64,000 nucleotides of DNA from Mycobacterium sp. E183 (GTDB lineage: Bacteria > Actinomycetota > Actinomycetes > Mycobacteriales > Mycobacteriaceae): positions 92,186 through 156,185 of the forward strand of contig NZ_LZJN01000142.1 of assembly GCF_001667735.1 (NCBI RefSeq), written 5' to 3'. The notes beneath the pieces were generated by a model, which did no database searches, had not been told where the DNA came from, and worked only from the letters and a program-made list of their open reading frames with translations. A program made the translations under genes and the position numbers. Positions 35,262 to 43,306 of this stretch are shown piece after piece (position 1 is the stretch's first letter; every line of letters starts with the position of its first letter).

Positions 35262-36047
35262 ATGCAACCGAACCCGCTCGACCCAGTTGCCAGCGAACGA
35301 CTGTCGCACGCAGGCAAGGTGTTCACTTCCGACCTGTCCATCAACGAATTCGCGCTGCTGCACGGGGCCGGGTTCGAGCCGATCGAACTGGTGATGGGCG
35401 TCTCGGTCTACCACGTCGGTTACCAGTTCACCGGCATTCGGCAGCAATCCGAACTGCCCGTGCTCACCGACGCCACCTACCGGGCGCGCTGGAACGCGAT
35501 GTCGCGGATGCAGGCGGAGGCCGATTCGCTGGGCGCGGACGGCGTGGTCGGCGTCCGGCTCGAATGGCGCCATCAGGGCGAGGGCGAGCATCTGGAGTTC
35601 ATCGCGGTCGGGACCGCGGTGCGCTACACGGAGAAGCCCGGCGTTTACCGGCGCCCCAACGGGCAGGCGTTCACCAGCCACCTGTCCGGGCAAGACCTGA
35701 CCACGCTCCTGCGATCGGGATTCGCCCCGGTGGCGTTCGTCATGGGCAACTGCGTGTTTCACATTGCCGTGCAAGGGTTCCTGCGCACGCTCAGCCAGGT
35801 CGGCCGCAACGCCGAGATGCCGCAGTGGACGCAGGGGAGCTACCAGGCTCGCGAGCTGGCCATGTCGCGTATGCAGAGCGAAGCCGAACGCGATGGCGGA
35901 ACCGGCGTCGTCGGCGTGCATTTCGCCATCTCGAACTACGCGTGGGGCCATCACACCGTCGAGTTCTACGTGGCCGGAACCGCGGTGCGTCGCGGCGGCG
36001 AGCCGCAAACCCTCACGCCGTCGTTCGTCCTGCCCATGAGTGATTGA
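35262..36047 (+). CDS. Protein with two YbjQ/DUF74-like domains in tandem
   Basis: A 261-residue protein of two repeats of about 120 residues. Each repeat has a start of the type FTSDLSINEFALLHGAGFEP / FTSHLSGQDLTTLLRSGFAP, a strand ELVMGVSVYHV / AFVMGNCVFHI, the helix MSRMQAEADSLGADGVVGV / MSRMQSEAERDGGTGVVGV, and an ending FIAVGTAVR / FYVAGTAVR. The helix-turn-GVVGV unit is that of the YbjQ (heavy-metal-binding-like, DUF74) fold. Its function is unknown. AGGAGGG lies about 9 bases upstream. The next gene starts at its stop codon. Confidence 0.7.
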   Translation: MQPNPLDPVASERLSHAGKVFTSDLSINEFALLHGAGFEPIELVMGVSVYHVGYQFTGIRQQSELPVLTDATYRARWNAMSRMQAEADSLGADGVVGVRLEWRHQGEGEHLEFIAVGTAVRYTEKPGVYRRPNGQAFTSHLSGQDLTTLLRSGFAPVAFVMGNCVFHIAVQGFLRTLSQVGRNAEMPQWTQGSYQARELAMSRMQSEAERDGGTGVVGVHFAISNYAWGHHTVEFYVAGTAVRRGGEPQTLTPSFVLPMSD

Positions 36048-36427
36048 TGACAAGCCTTGATCAACAGCGGGTCGGCCACGCCATCGGGACGACGCTGGCC
36101 GGTCCCGGGGGAGTCGGGCTGGTGCTCAGGGTCTTCTGCGGGGTTCCGGGGGTGATCCTCGTCCCGGCGCGGCGCGGCTTCTTCCGGTCGCAGCCCGAGC
36201 GGGTGCAGATCGGCGACTGGCGTTACGAAGTCACCCCGGACGGCCGCTTGAGCGCCGCCCACCTGGTGAACGGCATCGTCTTGGCCGAGGAGGTGCTCGC
36301 CGCCGGCGCGGTCGGACCGCACATCGCCCGCGCGCTCGGACAGCTGGTGAACAGTTACGGCCCGACCATCATGCCCAACATCGATGCGGCGCTCGAGGTC
36401 CTGGAGGCGGGGGCCGGGCCACGCTGA
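36047..36427 (+). CDS. Conserved hypothetical protein coupled to the YbjQ-like gene
   Basis: A 126-residue protein that I do not recognise. It has a Gly/Val-rich hydrophobic N-terminal third (GPGGVGLVLRVFCGVPGVIL) that could be a buried strand pair rather than a membrane segment, then LSAAHLVNGIVLAEEVLAAG and a C-terminal helix (NIDAALEVLEAG). Its ATG shares one base with the stop of the upstream gene (TGATG), so it is translated with it. The two may act together. Confidence 0.6.
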   Translation: MTSLDQQRVGHAIGTTLAGPGGVGLVLRVFCGVPGVILVPARRGFFRSQPERVQIGDWRYEVTPDGRLSAAHLVNGIVLAEEVLAAGAVGPHIARALGQLVNSYGPTIMPNIDAALEVLEAGAGPR

Positions 36428-36473
36428 GGGCGAATTACCTTGCGACAAACGGGGTTTGGGCCAGGGCGCACGT

Positions 36474-36941
36474 TCACTGGGTTTGCGTTTGGTCGATGCC
36501 CACCACCCACCGGCTGAACCGCCAGCGGCCGTCCTGTTTGACCGCGGTGAAGTCGTAACATCCGGTCAGGTCGGGACGGGGCGGCCCACCGTCTGAGATG
36601 GCGAAGACCTGAACGTAGCAGTGCCCGGTCGCTTCGTCCGCGCCCTGGCTGGAGAACCAGAACGAGTTCAGCGCATGGCGGCGTTGATTGTGCTCGGCCC
36701 GAAACGCTGCCTTCCGGGCCGCGAGCAGGCTCATCACCGTGTCGATGTCAGCCGACAGCGGTCGGCCCTCGTGCAGCAGGACGAGCTCGGGGGATTCGGT
36801 GAACAAGGCGCGAAACTCGTCGAGCCGGTCGTGGTCGTAGGTGTAGGCGTAGGCGCCGAACAAGTTGATGATCGCCAGCCGATCGGCGACATCGAAGGCC
36901 GCGCTTCCGACGCCGTCGATCGGATCTCCGTCAGCGGCCAC
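36474..36941 (-). CDS. SnoaL/NTF2-like protein
   Basis: A 155-residue protein of the NTF2/SnoaL fold. An N-terminal helix (DVADRLAIINLFGAYAYTYD) is followed by DEFRALFTESPELVL and the late strands CYDFTAVKQDGRWRFSRWVV, the usual order of this cone-shaped fold. Relatives include ring-hydroxylating-dioxygenase beta-like proteins, isomerases and cyclases. GTG 36941 was chosen because GGGGAGG lies just upstream. It follows the cutinase gene on the same strand by 23 bases. Confidence 0.75.
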   Translation of the reverse strand: MAADGDPIDGVGSAAFDVADRLAIINLFGAYAYTYDHDRLDEFRALFTESPELVLLHEGRPLSADIDTVMSLLAARKAAFRAEHNQRRHALNSFWFSSQGADEATGHCYVQVFAISDGGPPRPDLTGCYDFTAVKQDGRWRFSRWVVGIDQTQTQ

Positions 36942-36964
36942 AGTGGCCTCCCCGAGCGTTTGAG

Positions 36965-37627
36965 CTATATGCGGCCGGCCGCGTAATCCGCCGCCTGATC
37001 CACCATGCCAGCTTCGACGTACTGCCGATGGGCAATGGGGTTCGTGGCGTCCGAGCAGATCGGGTCGCCGGGCACGCACAACTCGATGGTCTTGCCCGCA
37101 TACGGTGGACCGATCGTCACCGGCGGCTCGTTGATGATGTTCATGAACTGGCTCGACGGCTTGCCGAAGAGCGTGACCGCGGCCACGTGGTTGGAAACCT
37201 CCGCCGGCATTGGCTGCAGGGCCTGCACCAGGTGCACCCCGTCGGGGACGGCGCTTTCGGTGACGAAGCCGATCACGGCCGCGCCCTGGGAGTATCCGCC
37301 CAGCACCATCCTGGTTCGCGGGCAGGAGACCGCCATGTGTTCGACGTGCGCGCCCGCATCGCTGATGCCGTCCACGGCCTTGGGGAAATCCGTCGTCGCC
37401 GGGTAGTCGACCGGGTAGACGCCCAGGGACCTGCCGCCGACGTGCGAGCGCAGGGTGTCGACGAAACTCTGACCGATTCGGCCGACGCCGGGCGGCTCAT
37501 TGGTGCCCCGCGCGAACACCACCTCGACATCGGGGCACGGGTCGGCCGCCGTCAGCGGGGCAACCGGAAGCGCCCAAAAGGGCGCCAGCACAGCACCAAT
37601 CAGACCGCCGAGGGTATGCGCCTTCAC
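36965..37627 (-). CDS. Secreted cutinase-family serine esterase
   Basis: A 220-residue exported esterase. The signal peptide is about residues 1-28 (HTLGGLIGAVLAPFWALPVA, ending TAADP), and the mature protein starts CPDVEVVFARGTNEPPGVG, the usual cutinase opening. The catalytic triad is S113 (GGYSQG), D188 (VPGDPIC) and H200 (NPIAHRQYV), with disulfide cysteines present. Mycobacterial cutinase-like proteins act on lipid esters or thioesters outside the membrane. GTG start. It is likely co-transcribed with the SnoaL-like gene. Confidence 0.92.
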   Translation of the reverse strand: MKAHTLGGLIGAVLAPFWALPVAPLTAADPCPDVEVVFARGTNEPPGVGRIGQSFVDTLRSHVGGRSLGVYPVDYPATTDFPKAVDGISDAGAHVEHMAVSCPRTRMVLGGYSQGAAVIGFVTESAVPDGVHLVQALQPMPAEVSNHVAAVTLFGKPSSQFMNIINEPPVTIGPPYAGKTIELCVPGDPICSDATNPIAHRQYVEAGMVDQAADYAAGRI

Positions 37628-37688
37628 AGCGCGATCTTGTCACAGGCTGACCAAACGCGCGCGTTATGCGGCGGGGGCCCACACCGGG

Positions 37689-38156
37689 CTACCGCGACCC
37701 GGGAGCCTGGGATCGTCTGTGCACCAACGAACCGGCGGCGCGCAGCGCGCCGCGAAACGCGTAGGCGACGGTCACGATGGTCAGCAGGATCAGCAGGACG
37801 AACATGGGTAGCCAGTTGCCCCTGTCGTGGTCGACGTCCCACCAGATGATGGTGAACAGCACCGCGCAGACCAGGAGCACCAAGTCCCGCCAGTTGCCCT
37901 GGTAAGACAATGCCGCCTTGCGCAACGCCCGCCCCCGGTCGGAGGTCTCGATCAGGTCGTCGATGCGGGCGTCGATGGTGCGCTGCAATTCGGCGCGTCG
38001 CCCGGCGGCCTCCGGCGGCAACCGCTCCAGCAGGTCCATGTCCTGCGCGATCATGCCCCGATAATCCGGGCCGCGGAACTGGCCGGCGGCGACGGCCAGC
38101 ATCGCCCCACCGAATACCGGCGCGCTATTGAGCGCGATCTGTCCGAGGCCGGTCAT
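37689..38156 (-). CDS. Conserved membrane protein, unknown function
   Basis: A 155-residue protein with a weakly hydrophobic N-terminal segment (SAPVFGGAMLAVAAG), a charged alpha-helical middle (AQDMDLLERLPPEAAGRRAE and onward) and two C-terminal membrane helices (DLVLLVCAVLFTIIWW and LPMFVLLILLTIVTVAYAF). I do not recognise a named family. It lies 44 bases downstream of the TetR gene on the same strand and may be part of that transcript. Confidence 0.6.
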   Translation of the reverse strand: MTGLGQIALNSAPVFGGAMLAVAAGQFRGPDYRGMIAQDMDLLERLPPEAAGRRAELQRTIDARIDDLIETSDRGRALRKAALSYQGNWRDLVLLVCAVLFTIIWWDVDHDRGNWLPMFVLLILLTIVTVAYAFRGALRAAGSLVHRRSQAPGSR

Positions 38157-38200
38157 GCCCGCTCCTTGTGGTTGTCGTCAACCGAGCCCGTCGCCGATTG

Positions 38201-38869
38201 TCACGATGCCTTGGAAGGGCGCCGCCGCGTGCGCGGCTCGGGCGTCTGCAGCGCGCCCATCGCGCGCACCAACTGCGGATAGGCGATCGCCGGCCCCAGC
38301 CAGCGGGTGAGGTACCGGCGCAGATCGGCACCGCTGCGCGGCGGCCGCCCCGGGTCGGCGAGGAACGAGTGCAGCACCCGAAGGCTGAATTCATTCAGCT
38401 CGTCGAGGCCGGCTTCGTCGAAACCGTAGCTTTCCCAATCGATGTCGTAGCGGTGCAGCATCGACCGCCCGAACGCCAGAGCGGTATCGGAGATGATCGA
38501 CACCTTCTGCCCGCCCCGGTGGCGCTGGCTCAGCACGACTTCGACCTGGTTGTCCGAGGCCAACTCTTCGATGGCGAAGGCCATCCCTTCGGTCATCGCC
38601 ACGACCGGGTCGGTGACGCCCTCGAGGTGGGCGGCCATCCGATCCAGGAAGCCGTCGGCCGACCGCATGGCCGACGCCACCAACAGAGCCTGCGTCCCGG
38701 GAAAGTACCGATAAACGGTCTGCCGGGTCACCCCGAGCGCCCGCGCCACGTCGGCGATCCGCATCGCCGAGCCGCCTTCGTCGATGATCCGGTCGGCGGC
38801 ATCGAGGATGCGCTCGATCGCCTCCTCGTCGGAGGCGGGCGCATTTCCTGCCCAACCGTGACTGCGCAT
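38201..38869 (-). CDS. TetR-family transcriptional regulator
   Basis: A 222-residue regulator with a TetR helix-turn-helix (ILDAADRIIDEGGSAMRIAD, then LGVTRQTVYRYFPGTQALL) and a large ligand domain. It is divergent from the N-acyl-D-amino-acid-deacylase-like gene with 154 bases between the starts, and upstream of a small membrane protein. It may control either. No clear palindrome was seen in the gap. Confidence 0.87.
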   Translation of the reverse strand: MRSHGWAGNAPASDEEAIERILDAADRIIDEGGSAMRIADVARALGVTRQTVYRYFPGTQALLVASAMRSADGFLDRMAAHLEGVTDPVVAMTEGMAFAIEELASDNQVEVVLSQRHRGGQKVSIISDTALAFGRSMLHRYDIDWESYGFDEAGLDELNEFSLRVLHSFLADPGRPPRSGADLRRYLTRWLGPAIAYPQLVRAMGALQTPEPRTRRRPSKAS

Positions 38870-39023
38870 CTATCGAGCGGCAACGCCGTAGCCGGTGATC
38901 CCCACAGCCGGATCATAGCGGCTGGAAGCAGGCGATCGGTGCTGGTTAACACGGCCGGACACTTCTGCCGTTATGTATGATCGCTGCGAATCTGGGGGTG
39001 CCGCGCGGCAGGAAGGCGGGACT

Positions 39024-40790
39024 TTGCACTACGACACCGTAATCACAGGTGGTCGCTGGTTCGACGGGACGGGCGCGCCGTCGGCGCGCAGAAACATCGG
39101 TGTGCGCGACGGCCGGGTCGCGATCGTCACCCCGGAATCGCTCGACACGACGGGCGCCGAGGTGATCGACGCGACGGGACAGTGGGTGATGCCCGGCATC
39201 ATCGACATCCATACGCACTACGACGTCGAAATACTTTGTGAGCCAGCACTTTCCGAATCACTGCGACACGGGGTGACGACCGTGATGCTGGGATCGTGTT
39301 CGTTGTCCACGGTCTATCTGGACAACGTCGACGCGGGGGACATCTTCGGCCGGGTCGAGGCGATTCCGCGGCGCTATGTCATCGAGCATCTCGACGCGGC
39401 GCGCTCCTGGAACAATCCGGCCGAGTACGTCGCCGAACTCGACCGGCGCAACCTGGGCCCCAACGTGGCCGCTTTCATGGGCCACTCCGACATGCGTGCC
39501 GCGACGATGGGCCTGGACCGGGCGACGCGCAAGGACGTCCGGCCGTCCGCGGCGGAGCTGGCGCGGATGGAGTCGATGCTGAACGAGGCGCTCGACGAGG
39601 GATTCGTCGGGATGTCCTCACAACAACTGCTGTTCGACAAACTCGACGGCGACGTCTGCCGGTCGCGCACGCTGCCGTCGACGTACGCCAAGACCCGCGA
39701 ACTGCGCCGGTTGAACGCGATCTTGCGGCGGCGCAACAAGATCCTGCAGTCGGGGCCGGATATCAAGAATCCACTGTCGGTGGTCTCGCAGCTGGCGACG
39801 TCGCTGGGCCTCGGCCGTCCCCGGCTGAAGACCAGCCTGCTCTCGGCGGCCGACATCAAGGCGATACCCCCGGTGATCCACCTGATGGACCGGCTCGCGC
39901 GGGTGGTGAACGGCCTCGGCGGCGACTTCCGCTGGCAGCATCTGCCGGTGCCGTTCGAGGTCTACGCCGACGGGATCTCGTTGGTGGTGTTCGAGGAGTT
40001 CGGCGCGGGCGCAGCGGCGCTGCACCTGCAAAGCGAGATCGAGCGCAATCAGCTCATGCGCGACGAGGACTACCGCCGCCGGTTCCGCGAGGACTACGAC
40101 CGCAAGTTCGGGCCCAGGGTGTGGCACCGCGACTTCTTCGACGCCGAGATCGTGGCCTGCCCCGACCGGACGGTGGTGGGCAAGTCCTTCGGGCAGGTGG
40201 GGCTGGACCGCGGCGGCCTGCATCCGGTCGACGCGTTTCTCGACTTGGTGGTGGAGCACGGCGAACAGCTGCGCTGGCGCACCACGATTTCCAATCATCG
40301 CCCCGAGGTGCTCAAGAAGCTGGCACGAAGTGAAACCGTGCAGATGGGCTTTTCCGACGCCGGGGCGCACCTGCGCAACATGGCCTTCTACAACTCCGGG
40401 CTTCGCCTGCTGCGGCACGTGCACGAGGCGGAAAAGCACGGCACCCCGTTCATGTCGGTCGAGCGTGCCGTGCACCGGCTCACCGGCGAGCTCGGCTCCT
40501 GGTACGGAATCGACGCAGGCACCCTGCGCGAAGGTGATCGCGCCGACCTCGTCGTGATCAATCCGGACAAGCTCGACGCTTCGCTGGATCGTTACGCCGA
40601 GCATCCGGTGGAGTCCTACGGCGGGTTGTCGCGGATGGTCAACCGCAACGACGAAACCGTCAGCGCCGTGCTCGTGGCGGGACGGTTCGCGTTCGGTGCG
40701 GGCGAGCCCGCACCGGCACTGGGCAGGCAGAAGTTCGGCCGTTTTCTGCGGGCCGGTCAGGATTCCCGGAGCCTGACGCCGGTGGCGTGA
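39024..40790 (+). CDS. N-acyl-D-amino-acid deacylase-like amidohydrolase
   Basis: A 588-residue metal-dependent amidohydrolase. The N-terminal beta-sandwich begins YDTVITGGRWFDGTGAPSAR, the metal-binding HTHYD lies in MPGIIDIHTHYDVEILC, the NHRPE and GFSDAGAHLRNM motifs bring a further His and Asp, and GTLREGDRADLVVINPDKL closes the sandwich. This is the D-aminoacylase/dihydroorotase-like branch, which hydrolyses amide or cyclic-amide bonds. TTG 39024 was chosen because GGAAGGCGGG lies just upstream. An ATG at 38973 gives a poor N-terminal tail and overlaps a TATGAT -10-like box (38976-38981). Confidence 0.87.
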   Translation: MHYDTVITGGRWFDGTGAPSARRNIGVRDGRVAIVTPESLDTTGAEVIDATGQWVMPGIIDIHTHYDVEILCEPALSESLRHGVTTVMLGSCSLSTVYLDNVDAGDIFGRVEAIPRRYVIEHLDAARSWNNPAEYVAELDRRNLGPNVAAFMGHSDMRAATMGLDRATRKDVRPSAAELARMESMLNEALDEGFVGMSSQQLLFDKLDGDVCRSRTLPSTYAKTRELRRLNAILRRRNKILQSGPDIKNPLSVVSQLATSLGLGRPRLKTSLLSAADIKAIPPVIHLMDRLARVVNGLGGDFRWQHLPVPFEVYADGISLVVFEEFGAGAAALHLQSEIERNQLMRDEDYRRRFREDYDRKFGPRVWHRDFFDAEIVACPDRTVVGKSFGQVGLDRGGLHPVDAFLDLVVEHGEQLRWRTTISNHRPEVLKKLARSETVQMGFSDAGAHLRNMAFYNSGLRLLRHVHEAEKHGTPFMSVERAVHRLTGELGSWYGIDAGTLREGDRADLVVINPDKLDASLDRYAEHPVESYGGLSRMVNRNDETVSAVLVAGRFAFGAGEPAPALGRQKFGRFLRAGQDSRSLTPVA

Positions 40791-40821
40791 CGCGCCGCCT
40801 AATCATTTGCGGCACCGCCGG

Positions 40822-41385
40822 TTAGGCGACGGAGGCGCCAAGGATGAGGTTGACGGCCTCTTCGAGTTGTCCCTCGATCTCGTCGAAGCTGACGAACCGG
40901 GCGGTCATCAGGGCGCCGGAGAAGGTGATCTGCAGTGTGGATTTGACCGCACGCGGCCAGCCGGGACCCAGGGCGGCCCCGATCCGCGCGGACACCTCCT
41001 GCCCGATCTGCTCCCGGATCGGTTGCACCGCCGGGTCGTCGGCCATCAGCGCGGCGCCGCACGCGGCGGTCAGCTCGGGCTCGTCGGCGACCACCACGGC
41101 CATGTCGCGCAGCGTCGCGCTGACCCGCGCCTTGGTCGTCTCGTTGACGTCGGTATGCAGCGGGAGCTCGCGCAGGAACCGCAGGTACACCGCCGCCACC
41201 AGCGCGCTTTTCGACGGAAAGTAGGTGTAGGCGCTGGCCGGCGACACCCCGGCGCGGGTCGCCACCGAACGCATCGTCAGATTCGCGTACGACGATTCGC
41301 GCAGCTCCTCCAGCCCGGCGTCGAGGACCTTGCGGATCGTCTGGCCCGGCCTGCGGTCGGACCGGCGCGCCGCATCTTTAGACAC
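40822..41385 (-). CDS. TetR-family transcriptional regulator
   Basis: A 187-residue regulator with the TetR helix-turn-helix (VLDAGLEELRESSYANLTMR, then AGVSPASAYTYFPSKSALVA). The GTG at 41385 was chosen because it begins the usual short basic lead (SKDAARRSDRRPGQ) before helix 1; the frame is open further upstream with unrelated sequence. It is divergent from a methyltransferase gene with 93 bases between them, and convergent with the amidohydrolase. Confidence 0.85.
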   Translation of the reverse strand: MSKDAARRSDRRPGQTIRKVLDAGLEELRESSYANLTMRSVATRAGVSPASAYTYFPSKSALVAAVYLRFLRELPLHTDVNETTKARVSATLRDMAVVVADEPELTAACGAALMADDPAVQPIREQIGQEVSARIGAALGPGWPRAVKSTLQITFSGALMTARFVSFDEIEGQLEEAVNLILGASVA

Positions 41386-41478
41386 CCGTCCAGTGTAGGA
41401 AGGCTTCGCCCGGGCGCGGCAGGGCAACCTGTCGGCCGCCGGCCCGGAACCGCGGGCGGCCGTCCAAAAGGATCTAGA

Positions 41479-42075
41479 GTGGCGCCCATGGCCGAGGCGG
41501 ACCGGCGGCGCTGGGACGAGCGGTACGCCACGAAGGCACCGCCTCCGGTGGAGGCCGTGGGACCGCCCGAATTCCTGGCCCCCCACGCGGAGCTGCTTCC
41601 CGCCGCGGGCAGTGCCCTCGATCTCGCGTGCGGGGCGGGGCTGGCGGCGGTGTGGCTCGCGACGCGCGGGCTTGCGGTGCAGGGAGTGGACGTCTCGCCG
41701 GTGGCCGTCGCCCATGCCCGGGACTTGGCTCACCGCGCCGGGGTCAGCGACCGGTGCCGGTTCGAGGTCGTCGACCTCGACGACGGACTGCCGGCCGGGC
41801 CGCCCCTGGATGTCATCCTCTGCCACCGATTCCGGGACCGTCGCCTCGATCGCGCGATCGTCGAGCGCCTGGCGCCGGGCGGGTTGTTGGCGATGGCCGT
41901 GCTGAGCGAAGTCGGCGGCTCCCCGGGGCCGTTTCGCGCGGTCGCCGGTGAGCTACCCGCGGCGTTCGCCGACCTCGAGCGGGTCGCGTCCGGTGAGGGT
42001 GCGGGTTGCGCCTGGCTGCTCGCGCGCGCGGCCGACGCCGCTGGGAGGCAAGCTTTTTCGCCGCCGCGGACATAG
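41479..42075 (+). CDS. Class I SAM-dependent methyltransferase
   Basis: A 198-residue methyltransferase. The N-terminal motif WDERYATKAPPP is followed by the SAM-binding strand ALDLACGAGLAAVWLATRG (motif I), VDVSPVAVAHAR (motif II) and DVILCHRFRDR (motif IV). It resembles the TehB/thiopurine-type small-molecule methyltransferases in size. GTG 41479 was chosen because AAGGA sits 7 bases upstream; ATG 41488 is an alternative. The substrate is unknown. Confidence 0.85.
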   Translation: MAPMAEADRRRWDERYATKAPPPVEAVGPPEFLAPHAELLPAAGSALDLACGAGLAAVWLATRGLAVQGVDVSPVAVAHARDLAHRAGVSDRCRFEVVDLDDGLPAGPPLDVILCHRFRDRRLDRAIVERLAPGGLLAMAVLSEVGGSPGPFRAVAGELPAAFADLERVASGEGAGCAWLLARAADAAGRQAFSPPRT

Positions 42076-42147
42076 CGCGCAGCGCATTGGCGATCGAGCA
42101 GGACGAATCGGCTTCCGGCCCGGCGGTCTGAAGGTAATGTCACGCGC

Positions 42148-42990
42148 ATGGAGCGGCGCGTCCTGGAAGCGGTGATCTACGAGCGCGAGCCGCCGATTGC
42201 GCGGATCATCCTGAACCGGGTCGACAAGGCCAACACCAAGGACGCGGTTCTGGTCACCGAAGTCGACGAGTGCCTGCACGAAGCCGACCGTGACAAGGAG
42301 ATCAAGGTCGTCATCCTCAAGGCGAACGGAAAAGGGTTTTGCGGGGGACACGTGGCCCGCTGGGGCCCCGACGAAAATCCGTATCCGGATTTCGGTGAGA
42401 CCTTCGAGGACCTGTACAAGGGCACCGCCGACCTGTTCCTGTGGCCGACGCTGTATCTGTGGGAATTCCCCAAGCCGACCATCTCCGCGATTCACGGCTA
42501 CTGCATGGGCGGGGGGATCTACCTCGGCCTGCTGACCGACTTCTGCGTCGCATCCGAGGACGCGTACTTCCAGATGCCGCTCGCCCAGAGCCTCGGCGAG
42601 CCCGGCGGCCACACCATGATCGAGCCGTGGTTGCTGATGAACTGGCATCGCACCATGGATTGGCTGCTGCTGGCCCCGACGCTGTCCGCGCAGGAAGCCC
42701 TCGACTGGGGCCTGCTCAACAAGGTGGTGCCGCGCGAAGAACTCGAGGACACCGTCGAGGAGATGGCGCGCAAGATCGGCCAAATCCCGTTGACCACGTT
42801 GATGGCGGTGAAGAACAACGTTAAGCGTGCGTGGGAATTGATGGGGATGCGGGTCCACCTGCAGGTCAGTCACATCCTGACGAACATGGTGGGCGCCGCC
42901 ACCGATGTGCAGGCCCGGCGGGCCGAGCTGAAGCAGTCGGGCATGAAGCCGCGCGAGTTCGTCGGCCAGGACGACCCGCAGAACCCGTAG
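42148..42990 (+). CDS. Enoyl-CoA hydratase/isomerase family protein
   Basis: A 280-residue crotonase. The first oxyanion region is VVILKANGKGFCGGHVARWG and the second is IHGYCMGGGIYLGLLTDFCV. The C-terminal NVKRAWELMGMRVHLQVSH is shared almost word for word with the crotonase at 49306, so the two are paralogs. The catalytic Glu pair of a standard hydratase is not obvious, so isomerase, hydrolase or lyase activity is possible. It stands alone between the methyltransferase and the EspB-like gene. Confidence 0.87.
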   Translation: MERRVLEAVIYEREPPIARIILNRVDKANTKDAVLVTEVDECLHEADRDKEIKVVILKANGKGFCGGHVARWGPDENPYPDFGETFEDLYKGTADLFLWPTLYLWEFPKPTISAIHGYCMGGGIYLGLLTDFCVASEDAYFQMPLAQSLGEPGGHTMIEPWLLMNWHRTMDWLLLAPTLSAQEALDWGLLNKVVPREELEDTVEEMARKIGQIPLTTLMAVKNNVKRAWELMGMRVHLQVSHILTNMVGAATDVQARRAELKQSGMKPREFVGQDDPQNP

Positions 42991-43302
42991 CCCGATCACC
43001 GCTCAACGCGAGCCGGTGAAGACCCGGTGAGAGCCGTGAAAATTGGCGCATGACAGCCCCGGTCGGTGAATTAGGATTGCACCTGGTAGCGGCTGGCGCG
43101 CCACTGCACCACCCGCATGGCCGGCACAACGAGAGGGGTGCTTGGTGGCTGCAGCGTATCGGACCGCCCATGCCCCGGCGCGTGCCCGTGCCGTCGGGCC
43201 AGACCGTGAGAAAGTGCCCGCCCGTCCAGGATGTCGGCACGGCGCTCTCCCCGGCGTGACTTACCGGCGAAGTTCGCTTCAGCACAAGGAGAATGACCCG
43301 AC
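42991..43302. other. Gap of 312 bases upstream of the EspB-like gene
   Basis: No established gene. The right half (43145-43306) has a possible 53-codon ORF, listed separately. The ribosome binding site of the EspB-like gene (AAGGAG) is at the right end. No terminator was recognised. Confidence 0.4.
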
Positions 43303-43306
43303 ATGA
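43145..43306 (+). CDS. Possible 53-residue ORF coupled to the EspB-like gene
   Basis: This frame starts with GTG at 43145, has GAGAGGGG 6 bases upstream, and its TGA overlaps the EspB-like ATG (ATGA). The product would be Arg/Ala/Pro-rich (VAAAYRTAHAPARARAVG) without a known pattern. Third-base GC is only moderate, so coding is uncertain. Coupling to the next gene is the main argument for it. Confidence 0.3.
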   Translation: MAAAYRTAHAPARARAVGPDREKVPARPGCRHGALPGVTYRRSSLQHKENDPT

